Positions 7,579-13,443 of a stretch of 15,611 bases of DNA are shown here, in pieces; positions within the stretch are counted from its first letter, which is position 1, and each line of letters starts with the position of its first letter. The notes below the pieces were generated by a model. That model worked only from the letters and a program-made list of their open reading frames with translations, did no database searches and was not told the origin of the DNA. Position numbers and translations under genes: made by a program. The stretch is from CF-161 sp035259145. Lineage in GTDB: Bacteria > Chloroflexota > Dormibacteria > Dormibacterales > Dormibacteraceae. The DNA is taken from contig DATFWQ010000003.1 of the NCBI GenBank assembly GCA_035259145.1, forward strand, positions 1 through 15,611. Reading direction: 5' to 3'.

Positions 7579-7623
7579 TCTTCTCGAACATGATTCCCGA
7601 ACGCACGGGCCTGTTCGAGAAGA
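7579..7623 (-). promoter_or_regulatory. 12-bp stem-loop in the csp leader abutting the Shine-Dalgarno site
   Basis: TCTTCTCGAACA at 7579-7590 is perfectly complementary to TGTTCGAGAAGA at 7612-7623. The 21-base loop holds a further CCCG (7596-7599) / CGGG (7606-7609) pairing. On the mRNA the 3' arm ends in AGA and is followed directly by GGAG (7578-7575), 7 bases before the ATG, so the A/G run used by the ribosome is partly in the stem. This is a candidate temperature-responsive leader; a DNA operator is the alternative reading. Confidence 0.6.
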
Positions 7624-7876
7624 AGCTGAGGACCACGGCGATCTCGCCCTCTTGCGAGCGATAAAGCAATGATATCGCGGATGGCCGAAGTGCGCCTGAG
7701 AGCGACGCAGCCGAGCTACTTCGGCAGGCGTTGTCAGGTCAGATTTAGCAGCAACTTCGGTTGCCTGATCGAGACGTGCGCAACCGGACTCCCCACGTAA
7801 AACCGCTGGCGTTCCCGGGCTGAGCCATTGCTGGGGCCGCTACTCAGTTATACTTACTAAACAGGAGAGAGTAGAC
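7624..7876. other. Divergent intergenic region between csp and the PadR gene
   Basis: I see no gene here. It holds an inverted and direct arrangement of one heptamer: CCGAAGT at 7685-7691, ACTTCGG at 7718-7724 and again at 7754-7760. The last copy is part of a plus-strand hairpin, GCAAC (7751-7755), TTCG loop, GTTGC (7760-7764), and GGTCAG (7737-7742) can pair outside it with CTGATC (7765-7770) using one G-U pair. The right end carries the PadR promoter. A csp promoter must lie here too, but no convincing -35/-10 pair stands out on the minus strand. Confidence 0.5.
7828..7854 (+). promoter_or_regulatory. Probable promoter of the PadR operon
   Basis: TATACT at 7849-7854 is a good -10 box, and TTGCTG at 7828-7833 a possible -35, though the 15-base spacer is short (ATTG-containing hexamers just upstream would give 17-18). 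The start of transcription would fall near 7861, leaving a leader of about 16 bases with AGGAGA (7863-7868) before GTG 7877. The AT-rich patch TTATACTTACTAA (7848-7860) stands out from the surrounding GC-rich DNA and is a likely autoregulatory site. Confidence 0.45.
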
Positions 7877-8200
7877 GTGCCCCGGCGCAGTTCAGACCTC
7901 GGACGCTTCTCAGACCCTTCGCTGCTGATCCTGGCCAGCCTCGCCTCCGGGCCCAGACACGGCTACGCGATGATCCTCGACATCGAGGAGTTCAGCGGCA
8001 CCCGGCTCGAGCCCGGGACGCTTTATGGGGCGATCGGCCGGCTCGAGCGCCGCGGCTGGATCGCGCCGCTGCAAGCTCAGGAGCGCCGCCGGCCGTACGT
8101 CCTCACGCCGTCCGGCGCCGCGGCCCTCCGCGAGCAGCTGCCCGCACTGCAGCGTGTGGCGTCTACGGGGATGGAACGTCTGAGGGCGATTCGGTCGTGA
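7877..8200 (+). CDS. PadR-family transcriptional regulator
   Basis: A 107-residue PadR regulator, a winged-helix DNA-binding protein that usually represses its own operon and a neighbouring export or stress gene. The core LLILASLASGPRHGYAMILDIEE (16-38), LEPGTLYGAIGRLERRGWI (44-62) and YVLTPSGAAALRE (74-86) is textbook for the family; the C-terminal helix is short, as in the small PadR subgroup. GTG 7877 follows AGGAGA with 8 bases between. Its TGA overlaps the next GTG as GTGA, so the two are co-translated. The inducer is unknown. Confidence 0.93.
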   Translation: MPRRSSDLGRFSDPSLLILASLASGPRHGYAMILDIEEFSGTRLEPGTLYGAIGRLERRGWIAPLQAQERRRPYVLTPSGAAALREQLPALQRVASTGMERLRAIRS

Positions 8201-8661
8201 ATCGCCGCCGTGTGCTGTTGGCGTGGCGCCTGCTGAGGCTCTATCCGCCACGCTGGCGCGACCGGTATGAGCTTGAGGTGCGCGCGGTTCTGGAGGACCA
8301 TCCGGTGCGCCTGATAACGCTCGCCGACCTGATCGCGGGAGCCATCGACGCTCGCTTCGACCCCGCCTACCAACCAGAGGAGGGCTTCATGTCCGGATCA
8401 AAGAGACAGGACCGGCGCGACCACGCCCACTGTTCCTTCTGCGGTAAAGCTAAGGACCAGGTGCGAAAGCTGGTCGCCGGGCCAGGCGTTTACATCTGCG
8501 ACAGCTGCATCGAGCTCTGCAACGAGGTCCTCTCAGCGGAGGACAGACCAGGCGATCAGCCGCCCGCTGACGCCTCCCAGGCGTCACGCCGGGAACCGCG
8601 ACCGAATCCACGCAGTTGGGTGCGGAACATCTTCCGGAGTACCGTGCCTGACGCGATCTGA
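8197..8661 (+). CDS. Short unknown domain fused to a ClpX-type C4 zinc finger
   Basis: One 154-residue frame with two parts. Residues 1-60 (LLRLYPPRWRDRYELEVRAVLEDHP, then LADLIAGAIDARFDPAYQP) resemble the small proteins often coded next to PadR regulators in high-GC bacteria; their function is not known to me. Residues 75-115 are a ClpX zinc-binding domain: Cys79-x2-Cys82-x18-Cys101-x2-Cys104, with VRKLVAGPGVYICDSCIELC, nearly the sequence used in ClpX to dimerise and bind adaptors and substrates. No AAA+ ATPase follows, and the tail (116-154) is Pro/Arg-rich. Inside the frame, AGGAGG (8378-8383) lies 5 bases before ATG 8389, which would give a 90-residue zinc-finger protein alone. It overlaps padR by 4 bases. 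A role in controlling proteolysis is inference. Confidence 0.8.
   Translation: MNRRRVLLAWRLLRLYPPRWRDRYELEVRAVLEDHPVRLITLADLIAGAIDARFDPAYQPEEGFMSGSKRQDRRDHAHCSFCGKAKDQVRKLVAGPGVYICDSCIELCNEVLSAEDRPGDQPPADASQASRREPRPNPRSWVRNIFRSTVPDAI
8376..8391 (+). promoter_or_regulatory. Internal ribosome site and start codon for a zinc-finger-only product
   Basis: AGAGGAGGG at 8376-8384 contains a perfect AGGAGG core and is followed after 5 bases by ATG 8389 in the same frame as the longer protein. The start falls right at the boundary between the upstream domain and the ClpX-type zinc finger. It is the strongest Shine-Dalgarno match seen in the window, which argues for a second, 90-residue product (8389-8661). 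Confidence 0.6.
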
Positions 8662-8672
8662 AGGACGTGATC

Positions 8673-8690
8673 GGCCAACATCGCCTGGCC
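8673..8690. terminator. Weak hairpin between convergent genes
   Basis: GGCCA (8673-8677) and TGGCC (8686-8690) form a 5-bp stem with an 8-base loop, 12 bases after the zinc-finger gene stop and before the convergent end of the TetR gene. It could serve both directions, but it is short and has no T-run. Confidence 0.25.
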
Positions 8691-8733
8691 CGAAGTGCGG
8701 GAAAGCGCGGCGGGGATCGACTGACAGGTCACG

Positions 8734-9399
8734 CTAGTCGGAGCCCGGGCGAGCCGCCCCTGAATACCTCCACCGGCCCTCGTAGTGCTGAACGGTCGGC
8801 GGCGTACCCGGCAGGGGCTCCGCGTCCCGCGCTCGCAGTCCGGCGAGTGCGATCGCCAGCAGGCGCAGGCGAACGTTCTCGTCCTGGGCACCCGGGCGCG
8901 CGGCAGCACGCCTGCCGAACTGCTCGATGAGCCAGACTATGTCCAGGGAAGTGACGTCGGGGCGCAGACCGCCCTCCCTGTGTGCTCTGGCCACCACAGC
9001 GTCCAGCAGCTCCCTCCCACGCCGGCTGATCTCCCACATGTGAGGCGTTGTCTCGATCGTGCCGGCCAGCGGGGCCAGTGCCCCTGACCCGGCCGCGACG
9101 GACGTCCGCACATAGTCGGCAAGGCCGGTCCAGGCGTCCTCGGAGGCAAGCGCGGCGTTCGCCGCGTCGATCGCCTGTTCCATCGCCAGAATGCACAGCC
9201 GCTGGAGCAGCTGCGTCTTGCTGCCATACCGGCGGTAGAGGCTTCCCATACCGACGCCGGCGCGCTTCGCCACCAACGCCACCGAGGCGTCGGCGCCGTG
9301 CACCGAGAACACCTCCCGGGCGGCCTCGAGGACCAGGATGTCGTTGCGCTCGGCCTCGGCCTGGCGCCCGCGCCGGTGCCGAATGTGGTGTTCACTCAC
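8734..9399 (-). CDS. TetR/AcrR-family transcriptional regulator
   Basis: A 221-residue TetR-family regulator. The N-terminal helix-turn-helix is clear: ILVLEAAREVFSVHGADASVALVAKRAGVGMGSLYRRYGSKTQLL across residues 21-65, with GVGMGSLYRRYGSK as recognition helix and turn. The C-terminal ligand domain (about 70-205) is all-helical with LRPDVTSLDIVWLIEQF, typical of one common actinobacterial-type TetR C-terminal group. A Pro/Gly-rich tail closes the protein. The start is GTG 9399; no good ribosome site precedes it. It is transcribed away from the quinone-reductase gene, and the shared gap holds two matching palindromes, so it most likely represses that gene and perhaps itself. The ligand is unknown. 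Confidence 0.92.
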   Translation of the reverse strand: MSEHHIRHRRGRQAEAERNDILVLEAAREVFSVHGADASVALVAKRAGVGMGSLYRRYGSKTQLLQRLCILAMEQAIDAANAALASEDAWTGLADYVRTSVAAGSGALAPLAGTIETTPHMWEISRRGRELLDAVVARAHREGGLRPDVTSLDIVWLIEQFGRRAAARPGAQDENVRLRLLAIALAGLRARDAEPLPGTPPTVQHYEGRWRYSGAARPGSD

Positions 9400-9414
9400 A
9401 GTGACAGTCTAGTC

Positions 9415-9442
9415 CTGACGGAGCGAACCGCTCCGTTATAAT
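9415..9442 (+). promoter_or_regulatory. Promoter of the oxidoreductase gene with operator in the spacer
   Basis: A perfect TATAAT -10 box at 9437-9442 pairs with a -35-like CTGACG at 9415-9420 across 16 bases. Almost the whole spacer is the palindrome at 9418-9436, a layout in which a bound repressor excludes RNA polymerase. Transcription would start near 9449, and GAGGTGA (9476-9482) serves as ribosome site for GTG 9487. Confidence 0.7.
9418..9436. promoter_or_regulatory. Operator copy 1, perfect 19-bp palindrome
   Basis: ACGGAGCG (9418-9425), AAC centre, CGCTCCGT (9429-9436): 8-bp arms without mismatch, the size and symmetry expected of a TetR-dimer site. It lies between the -35 and -10 boxes of the divergent oxidoreductase gene, 18 bases from the TetR start codon. 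Binding by the adjacent TetR is inferred from position. Confidence 0.7.
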
Positions 9443-9446
9443 CATG

Positions 9447-9465
9447 TCGGAATGAATTACTCCGA
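9447..9465. promoter_or_regulatory. Operator copy 2, imperfect 19-bp palindrome
   Basis: TCGGA (9447-9451) and TCCGA (9461-9465) flank a 9-base centre, giving the same 19-bp length as copy 1. Aligned without gaps the two copies share CGGA, then GAA in the centre, then CTCCG. Six of eight arm positions pair. It covers the likely transcription start, so it would add to repression; centres are 29 bp apart. Confidence 0.55.
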
Positions 9466-9486
9466 GAACGTCCGCGAGGTGACGGC

Positions 9487-10473
9487 GTGCGCGCCGTGGT
9501 GATGAGCCGGTTCGGGCCGCCTGATGTGCTGGTCCCTGCCGAGGTGCCGGATCCGGTCGCCGAGCTCGGTCAAGCGCTTGTCGAGGTGGAAATCGCCAAC
9601 ATCACCTTCGTGGAGACCCAGGTGCGCGCAGGCAAGCCACCGAGCCCGGCGATGGCGCCGCGGCTGCCCGTGATTCCTGGCAACGGAGTCGGCGGCGTGG
9701 TTATATCCGCCGGCGCCGGCGTCGATTCGACCGTGCTAGGCAGGCGTGTGGTCACGAGTACAGGCGGGTCCGGCGGCTACGCCGAGCGTGTGGCGGTGGA
9801 CGCCGCGGGAATGATCGAGGTGCCAGATGGCCTCGGGCTGGCGGAAGCCGTGGCCTTGCTGGCCGACGGTCGCACAGCCATGGCACTGATCGGAGCTGCT
9901 CGAGTGCGCGCCGGCGAGACGGTTCTGGTCGAGGCCGCAGGAGGCGGGGTCGGCAGCCTGCTGGTACAGCTGGCTCGAAACATCGGAGCTCACGTCGTGG
10001 CCGCGGCCGGCGCGGAGCGCAAGCTCGAGCTCGCCAGTGAGCTCGGGGCGAACGTCACGGTGAATTACACCAACCCGCACTGGGCGGATCGGGTGTGCGA
10101 ACTCCTCGGCGGCGTAGACGTGGCATTTGACGGGGTGGGCGGAGCCATCGGCCGGTCGGCGTTCGGACTGGTGCGCGCCGGTGGGCGATTCTGTGCATTT
10201 GGGATGTCCAGCGGCGCATTCGCACGGATACCCGACGGCGACGCAGCCCGGCTGAACGTGGCCGTGACATGGGGCCCTCAGATCGCACCCGAAAACTTCC
10301 TCCGATTGACGCAGACCGCGCTTTCCGAGGCGGCCGCGGGTCGACTGCACCCGGTGATCGGCCAGACGTTTCCTCTGGAGCAGGCCGCTGAGGCGCACGC
10401 GGCCATCGAAGCCAGGGCCACCCTGGGCAAGACTTTGCTTCTCACGGGCCTCAGGGCGGGACAGTCGCGGTAG
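9487..10473 (+). CDS. Zinc-independent medium-chain oxidoreductase, NADPH:quinone reductase-like
   Basis: A 328-residue medium-chain dehydrogenase/reductase of the quinone oxidoreductase branch. The GroES-like N-terminal half carries PVIPGNGVGGVV (61-72) and GGYAERVAVDA (96-106); the Rossmann half begins with VLVEAAGGGVGSLLVQLAR (146-164), where AAGGGVG is the NADPH loop. The C-terminal LHPVIGQTFPLEQAAEAHAAIE and GKTLLL are also typical. No structural-zinc cysteine cluster or catalytic-zinc ligands are seen, fitting the zinc-free class that reduces quinones or alpha,beta-unsaturated carbonyls. GTG 9487 has GAGGTGA 4 bases upstream. A TetR gene diverges from it and two palindromes lie in its promoter, so it is probably induced by a toxic or electrophilic substrate. 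It converges on the acylphosphatase with a gap of only 3 bases. Confidence 0.9.
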   Translation: MRAVVMSRFGPPDVLVPAEVPDPVAELGQALVEVEIANITFVETQVRAGKPPSPAMAPRLPVIPGNGVGGVVISAGAGVDSTVLGRRVVTSTGGSGGYAERVAVDAAGMIEVPDGLGLAEAVALLADGRTAMALIGAARVRAGETVLVEAAGGGVGSLLVQLARNIGAHVVAAAGAERKLELASELGANVTVNYTNPHWADRVCELLGGVDVAFDGVGGAIGRSAFGLVRAGGRFCAFGMSSGAFARIPDGDAARLNVAVTWGPQIAPENFLRLTQTALSEAAAGRLHPVIGQTFPLEQAAEAHAAIEARATLGKTLLLTGLRAGQSR

Positions 10474-10476
10474 CGG

Positions 10477-10788
10477 TCAGGCCACGTCGAAACGGTCGAG
10501 GTCACCGCTAGGCAGCTGCCAGTCGGCGTCAACCCTGGTGACCTCCGCCGGGTACGGGCCGTCGTGCAGGTCGTCGAGGAGCCGCTCGAGCGCGGCTCTC
10601 GGCCCCTCGGCGATGCATTCCACTGAACCGTCCGCGCAATTGCGCACCCAGCCGACCAGCCGGGCCTTTCGTGCCCTCTGCAGGACGAAGTAGCGGTAGC
10701 CGACGCCCTGGACGTAGCCCCGAACGACGGCGTGCAGCCGTACGTCGGCAGACCATGCGGGGGTCAAGGCTTCAGGGTAAGCGTTCAC
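10477..10788 (-). CDS. Acylphosphatase
   Basis: A small cytoplasmic enzyme that hydrolyses acyl-phosphates such as acetyl- or carbamoyl-phosphate. The core is VRLHAVVRGYVQGVGYRYFVLQRA, with the catalytic Arg in GYRYF (residue 32 from this start), and GWVRNCADGSVE, with the catalytic Asn (residue 50); PSGDLDRFDVA closes the domain. The start is uncertain: GTG 10788 gives 103 residues and overlaps the preceding small membrane gene by 17 bases; TTG 10767 gives 96 residues, closest to the family norm; ATG 10806 and ATG 10833 are longer. None has a good ribosome site. It ends the exporter operon. Whether its product acts on the exporter's substrate or is a passenger is not known. Confidence 0.9.
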   Translation of the reverse strand: MNAYPEALTPAWSADVRLHAVVRGYVQGVGYRYFVLQRARKARLVGWVRNCADGSVECIAEGPRAALERLLDDLHDGPYPAEVTRVDADWQLPSGDLDRFDVA

Positions 10789-10957
10789 GAGGGCCGGCCA
10801 GCGCATCGTGGAGCAGGCTGCCGAGGACGGCACAGCCGATGCCGATCCCTACACCAGCCACGAACCAGCCGGTCCAGCCGAGGAAGTCACGCACGAGCAT
10901 GTCGAAGCCGAGCAGTCCGAGGACAACTGCCCCGCTGAACCAGACCAGCCGCGTCAC
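10772..10957 (-). CDS. Small two-helix membrane protein
   Basis: A 61-residue hydrophobic protein I do not recognise. Two helices are evident: about residues 4-22 (VWFSGAVVLGLLGFDML) and 29-50 (WTGWFVAGVGIGIGCAVLGSL), joined by a short turn containing Arg and Asp, with a basic tail ARPRERLP-like end (AGPRERLP). GTG 10957 lies 9 bases after the stop of the preceding gene, and its TGA overlaps or nearly touches the acylphosphatase start, so it sits in the operon as a real gene would. The composition (Gly-rich helices, Trp at membrane edges) supports a protein rather than a chance frame. Role unknown; it may be an exporter accessory. Confidence 0.65.
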   Translation of the reverse strand: MTRLVWFSGAVVLGLLGFDMLVRDFLGWTGWFVAGVGIGIGCAVLGSLLHDALAGPRERLP

Positions 10958-10966
10958 CTGGAAGCG

Positions 10967-11467
10967 CTAGCCGCTGGGGCTGGGTGACGAGCCGCCTCGC
11001 CGGCCACCGCCGACGCCTCCCTGGCCGCCGCCGCCGAACGCGCCCTGGCCGCCACCGATCGTGATCAGCTGTGCGGTGACGGTACCGTCGGCGCCCGTCT
11101 GGCCGATGACGGTCACTATGGCATTCTGCGTCAGGTCAGTCACCGTGCCCTGGTCGGTCTTCGCAATCCGGGCCGTGGCCACGTTCACCTTCACGTCCTT
11201 GTTGGTCTGGCGATCGTGGACTGTGATGACGTCCCCGCTCACGGCGGTGATCTGACCCGCTGCGGCAGACCCGAGAACGGCCGCGCCGCCGCCAGCCCCA
11301 CCACCTACCACCGTCCGCGACGTTCCAGGCGACGGGCCGGTGGTAGTGCTCGCGACGGTGGTCGTGGTGCTGGAAGGAGGAGGGTGGCCCTGCCCGTACT
11401 TGGCGCCGAAGTAGAAGCCGCCCAGGGCTCCGATGACCGCGACCAGGCCGGCGATCAAGCTGTTCAT
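10967..11467 (-). CDS. Membrane-anchored Gly-rich protein with a DUF5666/OB-like domain
   Basis: A 166-residue protein with an N-terminal hydrophobic helix (about 3-22, IAGLVAVIGALGGFYFGA), a Pro/Ser/Thr linker (29-50), a Gly/Ala stretch (54-70), and one small beta-rich domain (71-137: GQITAVSGDVITVHD, VNVATARIAKTDQG, AIVTVIGQ, GTVTAQLITI). That domain follows the pattern of DUF5666-type OB-like proteins, which hold a metal- or ligand-free beta barrel of unknown function; this assignment is by eye. A Gly-rich tail (138-166) follows, like the tail of the adaptor in the same operon. The ATG 11467 directly follows the permease stop (TAG then ATG). The domain should face outside the cell membrane. 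Confidence 0.7.
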   Translation of the reverse strand: MNSLIAGLVAVIGALGGFYFGAKYGQGHPPPSSTTTTVASTTTGPSPGTSRTVVGGGAGGGAAVLGSAAAGQITAVSGDVITVHDRQTNKDVKVNVATARIAKTDQGTVTDLTQNAIVTVIGQTGADGTVTAQLITIGGGQGAFGGGGQGGVGGGRRGGSSPSPSG

Positions 11468-12715
11468 CTATTCGTACCTCAGGGCTTCAATCGGATGCAG
11501 ACCGGCGGCGCGATTGGCCGGATAGATGCCGAAGAAAAGTCCGATTCCGACCGACACCCCGAACGCGAGGAGGACCGATGGGATCGAGACGACAGGTGGG
11601 GGAAACTGGCCGTTGCCGATCTTTGCGGTAGCCAGCCAGTCGGAGACTCCGGTGCCCACGACGATGCCGAGGATGCCGCCGAACGCCGACAGGAACATGG
11701 ACTCGATCAGGAACTGGAGCAGGATGTCGCTGCGCCGCGCGCCTATCGCCTTACGGATACCTATCTCGCGGGTGCGCTCGGTGACGGTCACCAGCATGAT
11801 GTTCATGATCCCGATGCCCCCCACGACCAGGGAGATGCCGGCGATCGCCCCCAGCACCGCCGTGAGGATCCCCGTGATCTGGGTGGCGCTGTTGAGGATG
11901 TCCTGCTGCGACTGGGTGGTGAAGTCGGCCAGACTCGGATCGCCGATCTTGTGCTGGTTCAGCAGGACCTGCGTCGCCTCGTCCTGAGCTGCCTTCACGG
12001 TGTCCGGACCGGGAGCCTGGATGACAATCTGGCTGATGTTCTTGCCCCGCCCTCCCTGCAGGTAGCTCCATGCAGCGGTGATGGGAACGATGGCGATGTT
12101 GTCCTGGTTGCCCAGGCCCTGCGAACCCTTGGACGCGAACACTCCGACGACCCTGAACGGCTGGCGCTGGATCTTGATCGTCTTGTCAAGCGCTGCGTTG
12201 GGGTCACCGCCGAAGAGATTGTCGACCACCGTCTGGCCGACCACGACTACCTTGGCGGAGCTCCTGACGTCGCTGTCGGTGAACATCGCGCCGGCCGACA
12301 CGTCGTAGTTGCGGACCTCCGCAAAATCCTGGGTCGAGCCGCTCGTCTGGGCGAACCAGTTCTGGTTCTGGTAGACCATGATGCCGGCCGTCTGGCTGAC
12401 CGGAATGGCCGTCACGATGTCCGGCGCCTGGGTCTTGTCGTTGAGTGCGTCCACGTCCGCCTGGGTAAGCGTCTGCCCACTGCCGAAGCCCTGTGAGACG
12501 CCCCCAACCTTCGCGTTCGAGGGGTAGATGTACACGATGTTGGACCCGAGGCCCTGGATCTGGTTCTGGATCTGGACCGAGGTCCCGTTGCCGACCGCGA
12601 CCAGCAGGATGACGGCCGCCACGCCGATCAGGATGCCCAGCACGGTCAGGGCCGACCTCAGCCGGTTGGCGTTGAGCCCGGAGACCGCCAGCGCCAGCGC
12701 CTCGATCAGTTTCAC
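11468..12715 (-). CDS. ABC exporter permease, MacB/FtsX type
   Basis: A 415-residue permease of the type VII (MacB-like) ABC superfamily. Helix 1 lies near residues 21-43 (SALTVLGILIGVAAVILLVAV), then a large extracytoplasmic domain (about 45-280), then three helices near 282-306, 333-357 and 378-400. The stretch VTERTREIGIRKAIGARRSDIL (311-332 region) is the conserved cytoplasmic loop that meets the ATPase, and the end GLHPIEALRYE is the usual C-terminus. The start is GTG 12715, giving a 4-base GTGA overlap with the ATPase; the frame runs on to 13654 but that part lies over the ATPase and adaptor genes in another frame. MacB-type systems transmit force to an adaptor rather than moving substrate through the permease. 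The substrate is unknown. Confidence 0.93.
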   Translation of the reverse strand: MKLIEALALAVSGLNANRLRSALTVLGILIGVAAVILLVAVGNGTSVQIQNQIQGLGSNIVYIYPSNAKVGGVSQGFGSGQTLTQADVDALNDKTQAPDIVTAIPVSQTAGIMVYQNQNWFAQTSGSTQDFAEVRNYDVSAGAMFTDSDVRSSAKVVVVGQTVVDNLFGGDPNAALDKTIKIQRQPFRVVGVFASKGSQGLGNQDNIAIVPITAAWSYLQGGRGKNISQIVIQAPGPDTVKAAQDEATQVLLNQHKIGDPSLADFTTQSQQDILNSATQITGILTAVLGAIAGISLVVGGIGIMNIMLVTVTERTREIGIRKAIGARRSDILLQFLIESMFLSAFGGILGIVVGTGVSDWLATAKIGNGQFPPPVVSIPSVLLAFGVSVGIGLFFGIYPANRAAGLHPIEALRYE

Positions 12716-13443
12716 GCGCTCGCCTCCGCTCTTTGCTGCTGGGCGTCGGAGATGACGAGGCCGTCGCGGAGCCGCACGATGCGCTTGGCGAAGCGGGCGA
12801 TGTCGTTCTCGTGGGTGATGAGCACGATCGTGCGGCCCTCTGAGTTGAGCTGGACCAGCAGCTTCATGATCTCGGCGCTGGACTCGCTGTCCAGGTTGCC
12901 GGTCGGCTCGTCCGCCAGCAGGATCGCGGGTTCGGTGACCAGGGCACGCGCGATCGCACAGCGCTGCTGCTGCCCACCGGACAGCTCGGTAGGCTGGTGT
13001 TTGGCCCGGTCTCCAAGGCCAACGGCCTCCAGCGCGGCCATCGCCAGCTGACGCCGGTTGGAGTTCACGCCCGCGTAGATCAGTGGCATCTCCACGTTGT
13101 GAACCGCGGTCGAGCGTGGGATCAGGTTGAACGACTGAAAGACGAATCCGATCTTGAGGTTGCGGATGGCCGCCAGCTGGTTGTCGTTCAGGCGGCGAAC
13201 ATCGACGCCGTCGAGGATGTAGCGGCCGGTGGTCGGTAGATCCAGGCAGCCGATGATGTTCATCAGAGTCGTCTTGCCCGACCCGGACGCGCCCATGATC
13301 GCCACGAACTCCCCGGTCCCGACGCGAAGCGTCACGCCCTTTAGGGCGTGCACGGCCACCGAACCCATCCGGTAGACCTTGGTGATGTCCTCGAGCTCGA
13401 TCATGGCGTACGCCTGCCGAGCTCCAGGCGCCTGGCCTGTCAT
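12712..13443 (-). CDS. ABC exporter ATP-binding subunit, MacB/LolD type
   Basis: A 243-residue nucleotide-binding subunit. Walker A GASGSGKT (51-58), Q-loop FVFQSFNLIP with Gln103, signature LSGGQQQR (154-161), Walker B ILLADEPTGNLD with Glu179, and switch His211 in LITHEND are all intact. FQSFNLIPRSTAVHNVEMPLIYAG is typical of MacB/LolD-type ATPases. ATG 13443 overlaps the adaptor stop as ATGA; an internal ATG at 13404 (MIELEDITKVY) matches the usual family start and would give 230 residues. The 14-residue difference is not conserved-looking. It powers the permease coded next. Confidence 0.96.
   Translation of the reverse strand: MTGQAPGARQAYAMIELEDITKVYRMGSVAVHALKGVTLRVGTGEFVAIMGASGSGKTTLMNIIGCLDLPTTGRYILDGVDVRRLNDNQLAAIRNLKIGFVFQSFNLIPRSTAVHNVEMPLIYAGVNSNRRQLAMAALEAVGLGDRAKHQPTELSGGQQQRCAIARALVTEPAILLADEPTGNLDSESSAEIMKLLVQLNSEGRTIVLITHENDIARFAKRIVRLRDGLVISDAQQQRAEASA

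Noticed and set aside
7568..7669. N-terminal extension of the cold-shock protein
   Set aside because: It covers the leader stem-loop and the strong ribosome site; a 67-residue product from 7567 is the normal length.
11216..12496. Long plus-strand open frame (426 codons) opposite the permease
   Set aside because: It lies antisense to a clear MacB-type permease, and its product is Asp/Arg/Gly/His-rich with no domain; typical mirror frame of GC-rich coding DNA.
11468..13443. Reading the ATPase and permease as a cell-division FtsEX pair
   Set aside because: The permease has a large extracytoplasmic domain between helices 1 and 2 and the REIGIRKAIGA loop of MacB-type permeases, and an HlyD adaptor precedes it; FtsX has a small domain and no such adaptor.
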